Of a stretch of DNA of 32,975 bases, positions 24,308 through 32,768 are shown in pieces. Under the pieces are notes generated by a model. It did not search any database, had not been told where the DNA came from, and saw only the letters and a list, made by a program, of their open reading frames with translations. A program made the translations under genes and the position numbers. The stretch's first letter is position 1. Every line of letters begins with the position of its first letter. Source of the stretch: an uncultured Bacteroides sp. (GTDB lineage Bacteria; Bacteroidota; Bacteroidia; Bacteroidales; Bacteroidaceae); contig URDR01000030.1 in the NCBI GenBank assembly GCA_900546645.1, positions 1 to 32,975 of the forward strand, read 5' to 3'.

Positions 24308-24688
24308 ATGTTTGCAAACGATAAAAGTATTGATAATATAGAATCTCTATTTAAAGAAATCAAAAACTACATAGAGCTGCAAGGTCAATATGTAAAATTA
24401 GACTTGATAGAAAAACTGACCATCCTGCTTTCTACTTTAATCTTAATCTTATTACTCGTCATTCTCTGCATGATGGCACTCTTCTATTTTTCCTTCATGA
24501 TGGTGTATACCTTGGCACCTCTGGTGGGGAGCCTTATCGGAGGATATGCCGTTATCGGAGGAATCATCTTGCTGCTGGCACTCATTATTTACAGACTTCG
24601 CAGAAAACTGATATTCCAGCCTATGGTGCATTTTCTTGCCCGTCTGTTTCTGGAGGAAACCCATCACCACAACGAAAAAGAACAATGA
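24308..24688 (+). CDS. phage holin superfamily III-like membrane protein
   Basis: 126 residues: an N-terminal amphipathic helix (IESLFKEIKNYIELQGQYVKL), two transmembrane helices at about 40-65 and 72-96, and a charged tail. This is the layout of the 'phage holin family' (DUF1469-like, putative actinobacteriophage holin III) commonly annotated in Bacteroides next to YtxH. The holin name is inherited from sequence families. With no lysin or phage genes near, lysis is unlikely and an envelope role is more plausible (inference). The stop overlaps the next start by 4 bp. Confidence 0.75.
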   Translation: MFANDKSIDNIESLFKEIKNYIELQGQYVKLDLIEKLTILLSTLILILLLVILCMMALFYFSFMMVYTLAPLVGSLIGGYAVIGGIILLLALIIYRLRRKLIFQPMVHFLARLFLEETHHHNEKEQ

Positions 24689-24966
24689 CTATGAATGAAC
24701 CTAAAGATATCCAACCCATTACATACACCATTGAGATGATATCTCAACGGCGTCTGGAAAAAAAGCAGCAGTTACGTGATTCTAAAAAGCGCATTCACGA
24801 ACTGACCCAGGAACTGTTTGCTCCCCAAGTGAGCCAGAACAAAATGGAAAACCTCATGCAGCATGTCAATGCCGGCATTGCCGCATACGACGGCATACGT
24901 ACGGGCATGCTTATCCTGCGCCGTATACGTGCATTCTTCCCAAAGAAAAAACATCATAAATCATAA
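24685..24966 (+). CDS. hypothetical protein coupled to the holin-like gene
   Basis: 93 residues, hydrophilic and basic, with a helical N-terminal half (ISQRRLEKKQQLRDSKKRIHELTQEL) that may form a coiled coil and a Lys/His-rich C-terminus (FPKKKHHKS). I do not recognise a domain. The ATGA overlap with the preceding gene argues for translational coupling, so its product probably works with the two-helix membrane protein. An alternative start two codons later is possible. Confidence 0.65.
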   Translation: MTMNEPKDIQPITYTIEMISQRRLEKKQQLRDSKKRIHELTQELFAPQVSQNKMENLMQHVNAGIAAYDGIRTGMLILRRIRAFFPKKKHHKS

Positions 24967-24973
24967 AACTATA

Positions 24974-27900
24974 ATGAAAAGAAAACTGATGATGCTTGCT
25001 GCTTCTGCAGCCATAGCAACGGCTACAAACGCACAAAACACTCCCTTATGGATGCGCCATTGTGCTATATCTCCCGATGGAACAACCATTGCTTTTACTT
25101 ATAAAGGAGATATATACACTGTACCCAGCACAGGTGGAAAAGCTACACCGCTTACCACCCATGCCGCCCATGACACCCACCCGATATGGAGCCCGGACAG
25201 CAAACAGATTGCTTTCGCCTCGGCACGTCAAGGCAGCATGGATATTTATATAGTAGACAAGGAAGGAGGAGAGCCTCGCCGGCTCACGACCCACTCGGGC
25301 ACTGAAGCCCCCGTTGCCTTCTTAGATAATACCCACCTCTTGTTTCAGGCAACCATCATGCCCGAAGCCAACGACATGGCTTTTCCCAGCAAACAATTCC
25401 CGCAAATCTATCAGGTTAGCACACAGGGAGGACGACCTACCCTATTCTCCTCCCTCCCCATGGAAGACATCAGTGTTTCTCCGGACGGAAAAACCTTGCT
25501 TTACCACGATAAGAAAGGATATGAAGATGCCTGGCGCAAACACCATACTTCATCCATCACCCGAGATATTTGGCTAAGCCGCTTGAACGGAACAGAGCGG
25601 ACGTATCAGAAACTGACCAACTTCAACGGAGAAGACCGCACCCCCGTATGGGCTGCCGACGGAAATTCATTCTATTACCTCAGCGAAAGAAACGGCTCGT
25701 TTAACATCTACCGCCGCAGTGCGGAGCAACCTGACGATAAACAAATCACCCACTACACCCAGCATCCGGTGCGCTTCCTCTCTTCCTCAAGAAACGGAGT
25801 CTTATGTTATGGATATGACGGTGAAATCTATACCGTTACCGAAGGAGAAGCTCCAAAGAAAATTCAAATAGCTCTCATAGCCGATAAGAATGGTACCGAC
25901 TTGATTCACCAAATCAAAACGAACGGAGCCAGCGAAATGGCGGTATCACCCGACGGAAAAGAAGTGGCATTCATCTTACACGGTGACGTGTTCGTTACCT
26001 CGGTGGAGTATAAAACAACCAAACAAATTACTGACACACCGGAGCAAGAACGTGACATTGACTTTGCTCCCGACGGCAGAAGTCTGGTTTATGCAGCCGA
26101 ACGAAATGGACTTTGGCAAATCTATCAAGCTACCCTGACCAACCCGGAAGAAAAGCGCTTTACTTATGCTGCCGACATCAAAGAGGAACAACTGACTCAT
26201 ACATCAGTCACCTCATTCCAACCCAAATACAGCCCCGACGGAAAGCTGGTTGCCTATCTTGAAAATCGGACAACCCTGAGAATAATCGATTTAAAAGACA
26301 AATCGCTTCGCACCGCCATGGACGGTAAATACGAATATTCATATAGCGACGGCGACCAATGGTTTACATGGAGTCCCGACAGCAAATGGTTACTTTCTGG
26401 ATATATCGGAAACGGAGGATGGAACAATAAAGACGTAGCATTAGTCAATGCGTCCGGAAACGGAGAAATCCATAACCTAACCCAAAGCGGATATTCTGAC
26501 GGAAACGCCAAATGGGTGCTCGACGGGAAAGCCATGATCTGGGAAAGCGACCGGGCAGGATACCGGAGTCACGGAAGCTGGGGTGCAGAAAGTGATATTT
26601 ACATCATGTTCTTCGACCTTGATGCGTATGAGCGCTTTCTTATGAATAAAGAAGAGCTTACCCTACTTGACGAGAAAGAAAAAGAAGAAACAACCAGTAA
26701 GGAAGACTCAAAAGACAAAACAAAAAAAAACAGCAAGAAAGAAGATAAAAAAGTAGAGCCGCTTGTTTTCGACTTGGAAAACTGTCGCGACCGGGTGATA
26801 AGACTCACGGTCAATTCTTCACATCTTGGCGATGCAGTCCTTACCCCGAAGGGAGACAAGCTGTATTATCAGGCTGCTTTTGAGGGTGGATTCGACTTAT
26901 GGAAACATGATTTAAAGGAAAACCAAACTAATATTGTCCTGAAAGACGTAGGACGCGGCTCTCTGACTGCCGATGCAAAAGGAGAAAACATATTCAGCTG
27001 CAGCGGAGGAGCACTGCGAAAAATCAATCTTGAAAAAGAAGAAATCAAACCGATAGAGTTTGAAGCCCTATTCAATTACCGGCCCTATGGCGAACGGGAA
27101 TATATGTTCAGCCATATCTGGCAGCAAGTGCAAGACAAGTTCTATGTCACCGACCTGCACGGAGCCGACTGGAAAGGTTACCGGGAAAGTTACATGCGCT
27201 TCTTGCCGCACATCAACAACAACTACGACTTTCAGGAAATGCTGAGCGAACTGTTGGGTGAACTGAACGGCTCACACACTGGAGCCCGCTATTATGCGCC
27301 CGGTTCTACACTGTCCACCGCCTGCCTCGGCGCATTCTATGACGACAGCTATAACGGCAACGGCTTGAAAATTAAAGAAGTGATAGCCAAAGGTCCCTTC
27401 ACTGTGAAAAACACACAAGTTACAGCCGGATGTGTAATTGAAAAAATTGACGGAAAGCCCGTCCTTAAAGACATGGACTATTATCCGCTGCTTGAAGGGA
27501 AAGCCGGAAAGCCCGTACGCCTTGCCATTCACAATCCGGCAAACGGCAAACGCTTCAACGTTACTGTCAAAGCCATCAGTCAGGAAGCCCAGTCGGACTT
27601 GCTTTACAAGCGATGGGTAAAACGCAACAAGCAACTTGTAGAGAAACTGTCGGGCGGACGAATAGCCTACGTACACGTAAAAGGAATGGACAGCCCAAGC
27701 TTCCGCACCGTTTACAGCGAACTGCTCAGCGATGAAAACCGCAGCAAAGAAGCAGTTATCGTTGATACCCGCCACAATGGCGGAGGGTGGCTTCATGACG
27801 ACCTTGCCACCCTTCTCAGCGGCAAACAGTACCAAAGCTTCGTTCCACGCGGACAATACATCGGAAGCGACCCCTTCAACAAATGGCTCAAACCATCGTG

Positions 27901-28231
27901 CGTATTGGTTTGCGAAGATAACTACAGTAACGCACATGGCTTCCCATGGATTTACCAGGAATTGAAAATAGGCAAGCTGATTGGCGCACCTGTTCCCGGA
28001 ACCATGACTGCCGTATGGTGGGAAACCCAAATAGACCCGACCATTGTCTTCGGCATTCCGCAAGTGGGCTGTATGGACATGCGGGGCAATTACATGGAAA
28101 ACCGTGAGCTGCAACCCGACATCAAAGTGTATAACACTCCGGAAAAATCACTGAAGGGAGAAGACGAACAGCTGGAAGCAGCTGTTAAAGAAATGTTACG
28201 TGAGGCCGATTTGAATAAGAAAGCGAAATAA
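24974..28231 (+). CDS. tricorn-type protease, exported (S41 family)
   Basis: 1085 residues from the ATG at 24974; the open frame begins at 24863 inside the previous gene, and the signal peptide MKRKLMMLAASAAIATATNAQ fixes the start. An N-terminal beta-propeller of PD40/TolB-type repeats (SPDGTTIAF, SPDSKQIAF, SPDGKTLLY, SPDGKLVAY, SPDSKWLLS) covers about 25-560. A very Lys/Glu-rich linker lies near 560-600, and further propeller blades extend to about 700. The tricorn core domain follows, then a PDZ domain at about 813-866 and the S41-like catalytic domain. Likely catalytic residues are Ser767-His768 (GSHTG), nucleophile Ser985 (NYSNAHG) and Glu1045 (MENREL). The residue after the nucleophile is Asn986 where archaeal tricorn has Asp966. 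It should degrade peptides in the periplasm. It starts 8 bp after the preceding gene. Confidence 0.9.
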   Translation: MKRKLMMLAASAAIATATNAQNTPLWMRHCAISPDGTTIAFTYKGDIYTVPSTGGKATPLTTHAAHDTHPIWSPDSKQIAFASARQGSMDIYIVDKEGGEPRRLTTHSGTEAPVAFLDNTHLLFQATIMPEANDMAFPSKQFPQIYQVSTQGGRPTLFSSLPMEDISVSPDGKTLLYHDKKGYEDAWRKHHTSSITRDIWLSRLNGTERTYQKLTNFNGEDRTPVWAADGNSFYYLSERNGSFNIYRRSAEQPDDKQITHYTQHPVRFLSSSRNGVLCYGYDGEIYTVTEGEAPKKIQIALIADKNGTDLIHQIKTNGASEMAVSPDGKEVAFILHGDVFVTSVEYKTTKQITDTPEQERDIDFAPDGRSLVYAAERNGLWQIYQATLTNPEEKRFTYAADIKEEQLTHTSVTSFQPKYSPDGKLVAYLENRTTLRIIDLKDKSLRTAMDGKYEYSYSDGDQWFTWSPDSKWLLSGYIGNGGWNNKDVALVNASGNGEIHNLTQSGYSDGNAKWVLDGKAMIWESDRAGYRSHGSWGAESDIYIMFFDLDAYERFLMNKEELTLLDEKEKEETTSKEDSKDKTKKNSKKEDKKVEPLVFDLENCRDRVIRLTVNSSHLGDAVLTPKGDKLYYQAAFEGGFDLWKHDLKENQTNIVLKDVGRGSLTADAKGENIFSCSGGALRKINLEKEEIKPIEFEALFNYRPYGEREYMFSHIWQQVQDKFYVTDLHGADWKGYRESYMRFLPHINNNYDFQEMLSELLGELNGSHTGARYYAPGSTLSTACLGAFYDDSYNGNGLKIKEVIAKGPFTVKNTQVTAGCVIEKIDGKPVLKDMDYYPLLEGKAGKPVRLAIHNPANGKRFNVTVKAISQEAQSDLLYKRWVKRNKQLVEKLSGGRIAYVHVKGMDSPSFRTVYSELLSDENRSKEAVIVDTRHNGGGWLHDDLATLLSGKQYQSFVPRGQYIGSDPFNKWLKPSCVLVCEDNYSNAHGFPWIYQELKIGKLIGAPVPGTMTAVWWETQIDPTIVFGIPQVGCMDMRGNYMENRELQPDIKVYNTPEKSLKGEDEQLEAAVKEMLREADLNKKAK

Positions 28232-28259
28232 AACCAACTTAAAACTCATTTTTATTTCG

Positions 28260-28267
28260 TACCTTTG
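28260..28267 (+). promoter_or_regulatory. -7 box of the FKBP/SlyD gene
   Basis: TACCTTTG, 31 bp before the ATG at 28299; no good -33 TTTG. Confidence 0.6.
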
Positions 28268-28298
28268 CCCCATAAACAATTAATATTTTATATTTGAT

Positions 28299-28889
28299 AT
28301 GGAAAATAAATACATCACAGTAGCTTATAGACTGTATGCAGTAACCAATGGTGAAAAAGAACTTTTGGAAGAAGCTCCGGTAGAACATCCCTTCCAATTC
28401 ATTTCAGGCATCGGCTATACGCTCGATAAGTTTGAAAAAGAAATCGTAGCTTTGTCAAAGGGAGACAGCTTTAACTTCACCATCCCTTGCGCAGAAGCTT
28501 ACGGCGAACGCAATGAAGACAACGTTCGTCAGGTAGAAAAAGCCATGTTCTGTGATCCGGACGGTAACTTCGACAGCGAAAACATCTTCGAAGGAAACAT
28601 CATCATGCTGAACGATGCAGAAGGACACCAGTTCTATGCAAACGTAGGCGAAATCACAGAAGACAAAGTGGTGCTCGACCTGAACCACCCGCATGCAGGT
28701 AAAGACCTTACTTTCGAAGGAACCATTACCGAAATGCGCGAAGCTACCAACAAGGAAGTAGAAGGCATGCTGAACATGATGAGCGGAGAAGGTTGCGGAT
28801 GCGGATGCGGAAGTTGCGGAAGCGGATGCGATGACCACGACCACGAAGACAGCGGCTGCTGCGGAGGCGGTTGCGGACATTGCCATTAA
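28299..28889 (+). CDS. slyD: SlyD-like FKBP peptidyl-prolyl isomerase with Cys/His metal tail
   Basis: 196 residues. The FKBP domain is interrupted, as in SlyD, by a chaperone 'insert-in-flap' segment at about 70-130. AYRLYAVTNG opens the domain; GYTLDKFEKEIVALSKGDSF and CAEAYGERNED are characteristic. The tail (about 164-196) is a dense metal-binding region with nine Cys (166, 168, 170, 173, 177, 187, 188, 192, 195) and four His (180, 182, 194, 196). In E. coli the SlyD tail carries Ni2+ for hydrogenase maturation; binding of nickel or other soft metals here is inferred. The product is cytoplasmic, without a signal peptide. It has its own promoter box and a downstream hairpin. Confidence 0.93.
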   Translation: MENKYITVAYRLYAVTNGEKELLEEAPVEHPFQFISGIGYTLDKFEKEIVALSKGDSFNFTIPCAEAYGERNEDNVRQVEKAMFCDPDGNFDSENIFEGNIIMLNDAEGHQFYANVGEITEDKVVLDLNHPHAGKDLTFEGTITEMREATNKEVEGMLNMMSGEGCGCGCGSCGSGCDDHDHEDSGCCGGGCGHCH

Positions 28890-28906
28890 TTTTATCAGCT
28901 AATTAT

Positions 28907-28962
28907 ATCAGGCATAAAAGGCAATCAATGACAGCCGTCACTGATAACCTTTTATGCCTGAT
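28907..28962. repeat. 56-bp near-perfect palindrome
   Basis: Arms of 15 bp at 28907-28921 and 28948-28962 (starting ATCAGGCATAAAAGG) pair perfectly. Inside, TCA-x-TGAC and GTCA-x-TGA pair again around AGCC. The T run after it is weak (TTCATTT). It may serve as terminator for slyD or be a small dispersed inverted repeat. Confidence 0.8.
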
Positions 28963-28984
28963 TTCATTTATATCTATACGAGTC

Positions 28985-29824
28985 ATGATTCTAATAGCAG
29001 ACAGCGGAGCAACAAAAACCGACTGGTGTTTAGGAACTTCCGACACCGAATGCAGATGGATACAAACCGAAGGAATCAGCCCCTTCCACCAGTCTGAAGA
29101 AACCATACGGAATATCATCCAGTCACAACTCCTCCCCTCTCTCTCCTCTGTGCTTACCCAAATCCACTCCATCTTCTTTTACGGAGCAGGATGTACTCCC
29201 TCGCTTGCCGGCATAGTCAGACAAGCCCTAAGCACTTATTTTCCCTCACAGACCATTGCCGTCGAGACCGATTTGCTCGGAGCGGCACGCGCCCTCTGCA
29301 AAGACCAGGCTGGTATTGCCTGCATCTTAGGCACCGGCTCAAACTCCTGCCTCTATGACGGCAGTCAGATTACACATAACGTATCTCCATTAGGATATAT
29401 CTTAGGCGATGAAGGAAGCGGTGCCTATCTGGGGAAACGGTTCATCGGCGATTGTCTGAAAAAGCAGCTTCCCTCGTTTATATGCGACGGTTTATTCGAA
29501 GAATTAAAACTGACCGTCCCCGAACTGCTCGATAAAGTATACCGGCAACCTCAAGCCAACCGTTTTCTTGCCGGCATTGCCCCATACATCCACCGGAACA
29601 AATCAGTGCCCGAAGTACAAGCCTTTCTTCAAGATTGCTTCCATGCCTTTTTCCAACGCAATGTTTCAGCCTACGGTCACTCGCTTCCGGTATCATTTAC
29701 CGGCTCCGTCGCATGGTTCTTTCAAGACGACATCAAAGCGACCGCTTCCCAAGCTGGATTTACCACCGGACTGTTCATCAAGAACCCCATCCACGACCTG
29801 ATAAACTATCATCTCAAATATTAA
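28985..29824 (+). CDS. BadF/BadG/BcrA/BcrD-type kinase (N-acetyl-sugar kinase-like)
   Basis: 279 residues from the ATG at 28985; the open frame starts earlier, at 28871, but that stretch overlaps slyD and the palindrome. It has the actin-like ATPase motifs: DSGATKTDW near 6-14 (phosphate 1), CILGTGSNSCLYDG near 110-123 (phosphate 2) and GDEGSGAYLGK near 136-146. This family holds eukaryotic-type N-acetylglucosamine kinases and the bacterial N-acetylmuramic acid kinase MurK, including that of Tannerella, as well as activators of dehydratases. The lack of a [4Fe-4S] cysteine pattern speaks for the sugar-kinase side. A role in cell-wall sugar recycling is plausible but not shown. The SIMPL gene starts 20 bp downstream. 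Confidence 0.85.
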   Translation: MILIADSGATKTDWCLGTSDTECRWIQTEGISPFHQSEETIRNIIQSQLLPSLSSVLTQIHSIFFYGAGCTPSLAGIVRQALSTYFPSQTIAVETDLLGAARALCKDQAGIACILGTGSNSCLYDGSQITHNVSPLGYILGDEGSGAYLGKRFIGDCLKKQLPSFICDGLFEELKLTVPELLDKVYRQPQANRFLAGIAPYIHRNKSVPEVQAFLQDCFHAFFQRNVSAYGHSLPVSFTGSVAWFFQDDIKATASQAGFTTGLFIKNPIHDLINYHLKY

Positions 29825-29844
29825 CCATTTAACCAAAGTGTATT

Positions 29845-30549
29845 ATGAAGAATCTTAGAATTGAAGCACTCATCCTTTCCCTCGGCTTCCTGCTGCTGGG
29901 ACTGTTCATTGAAAGAGGTTTCCGCAGCTTTGCAGAAAGAGACCGCAGTGTAAACGTAAAAGGTCTGGCAGAAATGGAAGTCCCTGCCAATAAAGTGACC
30001 TGGCCCTTAGTCTACAAGAGTCTGGGGAATAACCTGAACCAGCTTTATGATGAAATCAAGCGTTCCAACGCAACCATCACCCAGTTTCTAAAAGAAAAAG
30101 GACTTTCCGAAAAAGAAATCAGCATCAATGCTCCTGAAATCATCGACCTTCAGGCCGAACGTTACGGAAACGACCGCGCATCGGTTTACCGCTACAATGT
30201 AACCACGGTCATCACCGTTACTTCCGACAAGGTAGACCTGGTGAGAGGACTCATCAGCGGACAGGGCGAACTCTTAAAGCGAGGCATTGCCATTACCTCA
30301 GGCGATTACCGGTATAATGTATCTTATGAATACACCAGCCTGAACGAAATCAAGCCCAGCATGATTGAAGAAGCCACCAAGAATGCACGCGAGGCAGCTG
30401 AGAAATTCGCCAAAGATTCAGGCAGCGAGTTAGGAAAAATCCGACATGCCTATCAAGGGCAGTTCAGCATCAACGACCGTGACCCCAACACTCCTTATAT
30501 TAAGAAAATACGCGTGGTCACCACCATCGATTACTCACTGGAAGACTAA
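29845..30549 (+). CDS. SIMPL-domain protein (DUF541)
   Basis: 234 residues. An N-terminal hydrophobic helix (about 5-24) is followed by the SIMPL domain: RSVNVKGLAEMEVPANKVTW near 34-53, KGLSEKEI, YNVTTVITVTSDKVDLV, and a helical AAEKFAKDSGSELGKI near 180-195. SIMPL proteins of bacteria (E. coli YggE type) are periplasmic or membrane-bound. Some are tied to oxidative stress; the mechanism is unknown. It lies 20 bp behind the kinase gene and is probably co-transcribed with it. Confidence 0.85.
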   Translation: MKNLRIEALILSLGFLLLGLFIERGFRSFAERDRSVNVKGLAEMEVPANKVTWPLVYKSLGNNLNQLYDEIKRSNATITQFLKEKGLSEKEISINAPEIIDLQAERYGNDRASVYRYNVTTVITVTSDKVDLVRGLISGQGELLKRGIAITSGDYRYNVSYEYTSLNEIKPSMIEEATKNAREAAEKFAKDSGSELGKIRHAYQGQFSINDRDPNTPYIKKIRVVTTIDYSLED

Positions 30550-30575
30550 CCGGAGAGTTAAAAAGCAGAAACACA

Positions 30576-30633
30576 TATAGCCGCCATTCCGCCCCAGCTG
30601 CCCCCAAGACAGAAAGCGTGAATAGCGGCTATA
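30576..30633 (+). terminator. 9-bp stem hairpin after the SIMPL gene
   Basis: TATAGCCGC (30576-30584) and GCGGCTATA (30625-30633) pair perfectly around a 40-nt loop, 26 bp after the stop. No T run follows, so termination is uncertain. Confidence 0.35.
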
Positions 30634-30706
30634 CCTCATCAATGGGCAGAAAACGCCTATAAACAGCTCATTAGCATCGAATATTTTTTCTAAAAAAACA
30701 GAAAAT

Positions 30707-30738
30707 ATTGTGCGGTTCAAGAAAAAACACTACCTTTG
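30707..30738 (+). promoter_or_regulatory. promoter of rpsA
   Basis: ATTG (30707-30710), 20 bp, TACCTTTG (30731-30738), a close match to the Bacteroidetes promoter pattern. The leader is about 60 nt and A/T-rich. Confidence 0.7.
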
Positions 30739-30805
30739 CCGCCGATTTAGATAAACAATATAAAGTCTAACACAATTAGTTATTTACAAACAATTTATTA
30801 ATTTA

Positions 30806-32590
30806 ATGGAAAACTTAAAAAACGTTGCTCCTATTGAAGATTTCAACTGGGATGCGTATGAAAACGGTGATTCAGTATCAAACGTAAGCAAAGAAGACTT
30901 GGAAAAGGCTTATGACAGCACTTTAAACAAGGTAAATGACCGTGAGGTTGTTGACGGTACTGTAATCGCAATGAACAAACGTGAAGTTGTAGTTAACATT
31001 GGCTACAAATCAGACGGTATCATTCCATTGAGCGAATTCCGTTACAATCCTGATTTGAAAATCGGTGACACTGTAGAAGTTTACATCGAAAACCAGGAAG
31101 ACAAAAAAGGACAGTTGGTATTGTCACACAAGAAAGCTCGCGCTACTCGTTCTTGGGATCGTGTTAACGCTGCTCTTGAAAACGAAGAAATTATTAAGGG
31201 TTACATCAAGTGCCGCACTAAGGGTGGTATGATTGTTGACGTATTCGGTATCGAAGCATTCTTGCCGGGTTCTCAAATCGATGTTAAACCTATCCGCGAC
31301 TACGATGTATTCGTAGGTAAGACTATGGAATTCAAAGTTGTTAAGATCAACCAAGAATTCAAGAACGTTGTTGTTTCTCACAAGGCTCTTATCGAAGCTG
31401 AACTGGAACAGCAGAAGAAAGAAATCATCGGTAAACTTGAAAAAGGTCAGGTACTTGAAGGTACTGTTAAAAATATCACATCTTACGGTGTATTCATCGA
31501 CTTGGGCGGCGTAGACGGTTTGATCCACATCACCGACTTGTCATGGGGTCGTGTAAGCGATCCGCGTGAAGTTGTTCAGCTTGATCAGAAACTGAACGTA
31601 GTTATCCTTGACTTCGATGACGAAAAGAAACGTATCGCTTTAGGTTTGAAACAGTTGACTCCGCATCCTTGGGACGGTTTGGACGCTAACTTGAAAGTAG
31701 GCGACCACGTTAAGGGTAAAGTAGTTGTTATGGCTGACTATGGAGCATTCATCGAAATCGCTCCGGGCGTAGAAGGCTTGATCCACGTATCAGAAATGTC
31801 TTGGAGCCAGCACTTGCGTTCAGCTCAGGACTTCATGAAAGTAGGCGACGAAATCGAAGCTGTAGTTCTGACTTTGGACCGCGAAGAACGTAAGATGTCT
31901 TTGGGTATCAAACAGCTGAAAGCTGATCCATGGGAAACTATCGAAGAAAAATACCCTGTAGGTTCTAAACACACTGCAAAAGTTCGCAACTTCACTAACT
32001 TCGGTGTATTCGTAGAAATCGAAGAAGGTGTTGACGGCTTGATCCACATTTCTGACCTTTCTTGGACTAAGAAAATCAAACACCCGTCAGAATTTACTCA
32101 GATTGGTGCTGACATCGAAGTTCAGGTATTGGAAATCGACAAAGAAAACCGTCGCTTGAGCCTTGGCCACAAACAGTTGGAAGAAAATCCATGGGATGTA
32201 TTCGAAACTGTATTTACTGTAGGTTCAATCCACGAAGGTACTATCATCGAATTGTTGGATAAAGGTGCAGTAGTTGCATTGCCTTACGGTGTTGAAGGTT
32301 TCGCTACTCCGAAACACTTGGTTAAGGAAGACGGTTCACAGGCTCAGTTGGACGAAAAACTTGAGTTCAAAGTAATCGAATTCAACAAAGAAGCAAAACG
32401 TATCATCCTTTCTCACAGCCGCATTTTCGAAGACGCTGCCAAAGCAGAAGAAAAAGCAGAAAAGAAAGCTAAGAAAACTTCTACAAAGAAAGAAGAAACT
32501 CCGATGATTCAGAATCAGGCAGCTTCTACTACTTTGGGTGACATCGATGCTTTGGCTGCATTGAAAGAACAGTTGGAAGGTAAGAAATAA
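30806..32590 (+). CDS. rpsA: 30S ribosomal protein S1
   Basis: 594 residues with six S1 RNA-binding domains at about 47-109, 127-193, 213-281, 298-367, 386-455 and 472-538. Domains 3 to 5 show the conserved YGVFIDLGGVDGLIHITDLSW-type core; domains 1, 2 and 6 are more diverged, as in other bacteria. A Lys/Glu-rich tail (about 540-570) precedes a short conserved end (GDIDALAALKEQLEGKK). S1 helps mRNA binding to the 30S subunit, important in organisms that, like this one, mostly lack Shine-Dalgarno sites. Codon use (GTT, GCT, CGT, AAC) is strongly biased, as expected of an abundant protein. Own promoter and terminator. Confidence 0.97.
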   Translation: MENLKNVAPIEDFNWDAYENGDSVSNVSKEDLEKAYDSTLNKVNDREVVDGTVIAMNKREVVVNIGYKSDGIIPLSEFRYNPDLKIGDTVEVYIENQEDKKGQLVLSHKKARATRSWDRVNAALENEEIIKGYIKCRTKGGMIVDVFGIEAFLPGSQIDVKPIRDYDVFVGKTMEFKVVKINQEFKNVVVSHKALIEAELEQQKKEIIGKLEKGQVLEGTVKNITSYGVFIDLGGVDGLIHITDLSWGRVSDPREVVQLDQKLNVVILDFDDEKKRIALGLKQLTPHPWDGLDANLKVGDHVKGKVVVMADYGAFIEIAPGVEGLIHVSEMSWSQHLRSAQDFMKVGDEIEAVVLTLDREERKMSLGIKQLKADPWETIEEKYPVGSKHTAKVRNFTNFGVFVEIEEGVDGLIHISDLSWTKKIKHPSEFTQIGADIEVQVLEIDKENRRLSLGHKQLEENPWDVFETVFTVGSIHEGTIIELLDKGAVVALPYGVEGFATPKHLVKEDGSQAQLDEKLEFKVIEFNKEAKRIILSHSRIFEDAAKAEEKAEKKAKKTSTKKEETPMIQNQAASTTLGDIDALAALKEQLEGKK

Positions 32591-32617
32591 TTCTTAATCT
32601 ATACACCTATAACAGAA

Positions 32618-32648
32618 AAGGATGTGCTTCACGGCACATCCTTTTTTT
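32618..32648 (+). terminator. intrinsic terminator of rpsA
   Basis: AAGGATGTGC (32618-32627) and GCACATCCTT (32634-32643) form a perfect 10-bp stem with a 6-nt loop, then seven T. Confidence 0.9.
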
Positions 32649-32692
32649 ATGCCTGCTCGTTGCATTTCAAACGGCTTGGCATTTCCTTAACA

Positions 32693-32704
32693 ACGTCAAG
32701 ACGT
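32693..32704. repeat. 12-bp palindrome near the presumed IS edge
   Basis: ACGTC-AA-GACGT, directly before GGGTCAGTAGA. It may straddle the junction between host DNA and the insertion element, or be part of its terminal inverted repeat. The other end of the element is outside the window, so the edge cannot be fixed. Confidence 0.4.
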
Positions 32705-32729
32705 GGGTCAGTAGATTTTTAGTGGGGAT

Positions 32730-32737
32730 TAATTTTG
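32730..32737 (+). promoter_or_regulatory. -7 box of the transposase gene
   Basis: TAATTTTG, 31 bp before the ATG at 32769, fits TAnnTTTG; no -33 TTTG. Confidence 0.4.
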
Positions 32738-32768
32738 CATAGTCAAAGTTAATTAAGAACTTTGCTAT

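Noticed and set aside
24308..24688. Prophage remnant based on the holin-like gene
   Set aside because: No lysin, integrase or structural genes are nearby, and the family is common in ordinary Bacteroides chromosomes.
27272..28114. 280-codon open frame on the minus strand within the tricorn gene
   Set aside because: It lies wholly inside a well-supported gene with catalytic motifs, has no promoter box or signal, and shows composition expected of the opposite strand of a coding region.
28455..28886. 143-codon minus-strand frame opposite slyD
   Set aside because: Its Ala/Ser/Val-rich start is just the reverse of the GC-rich Cys/Gly tail of slyD.
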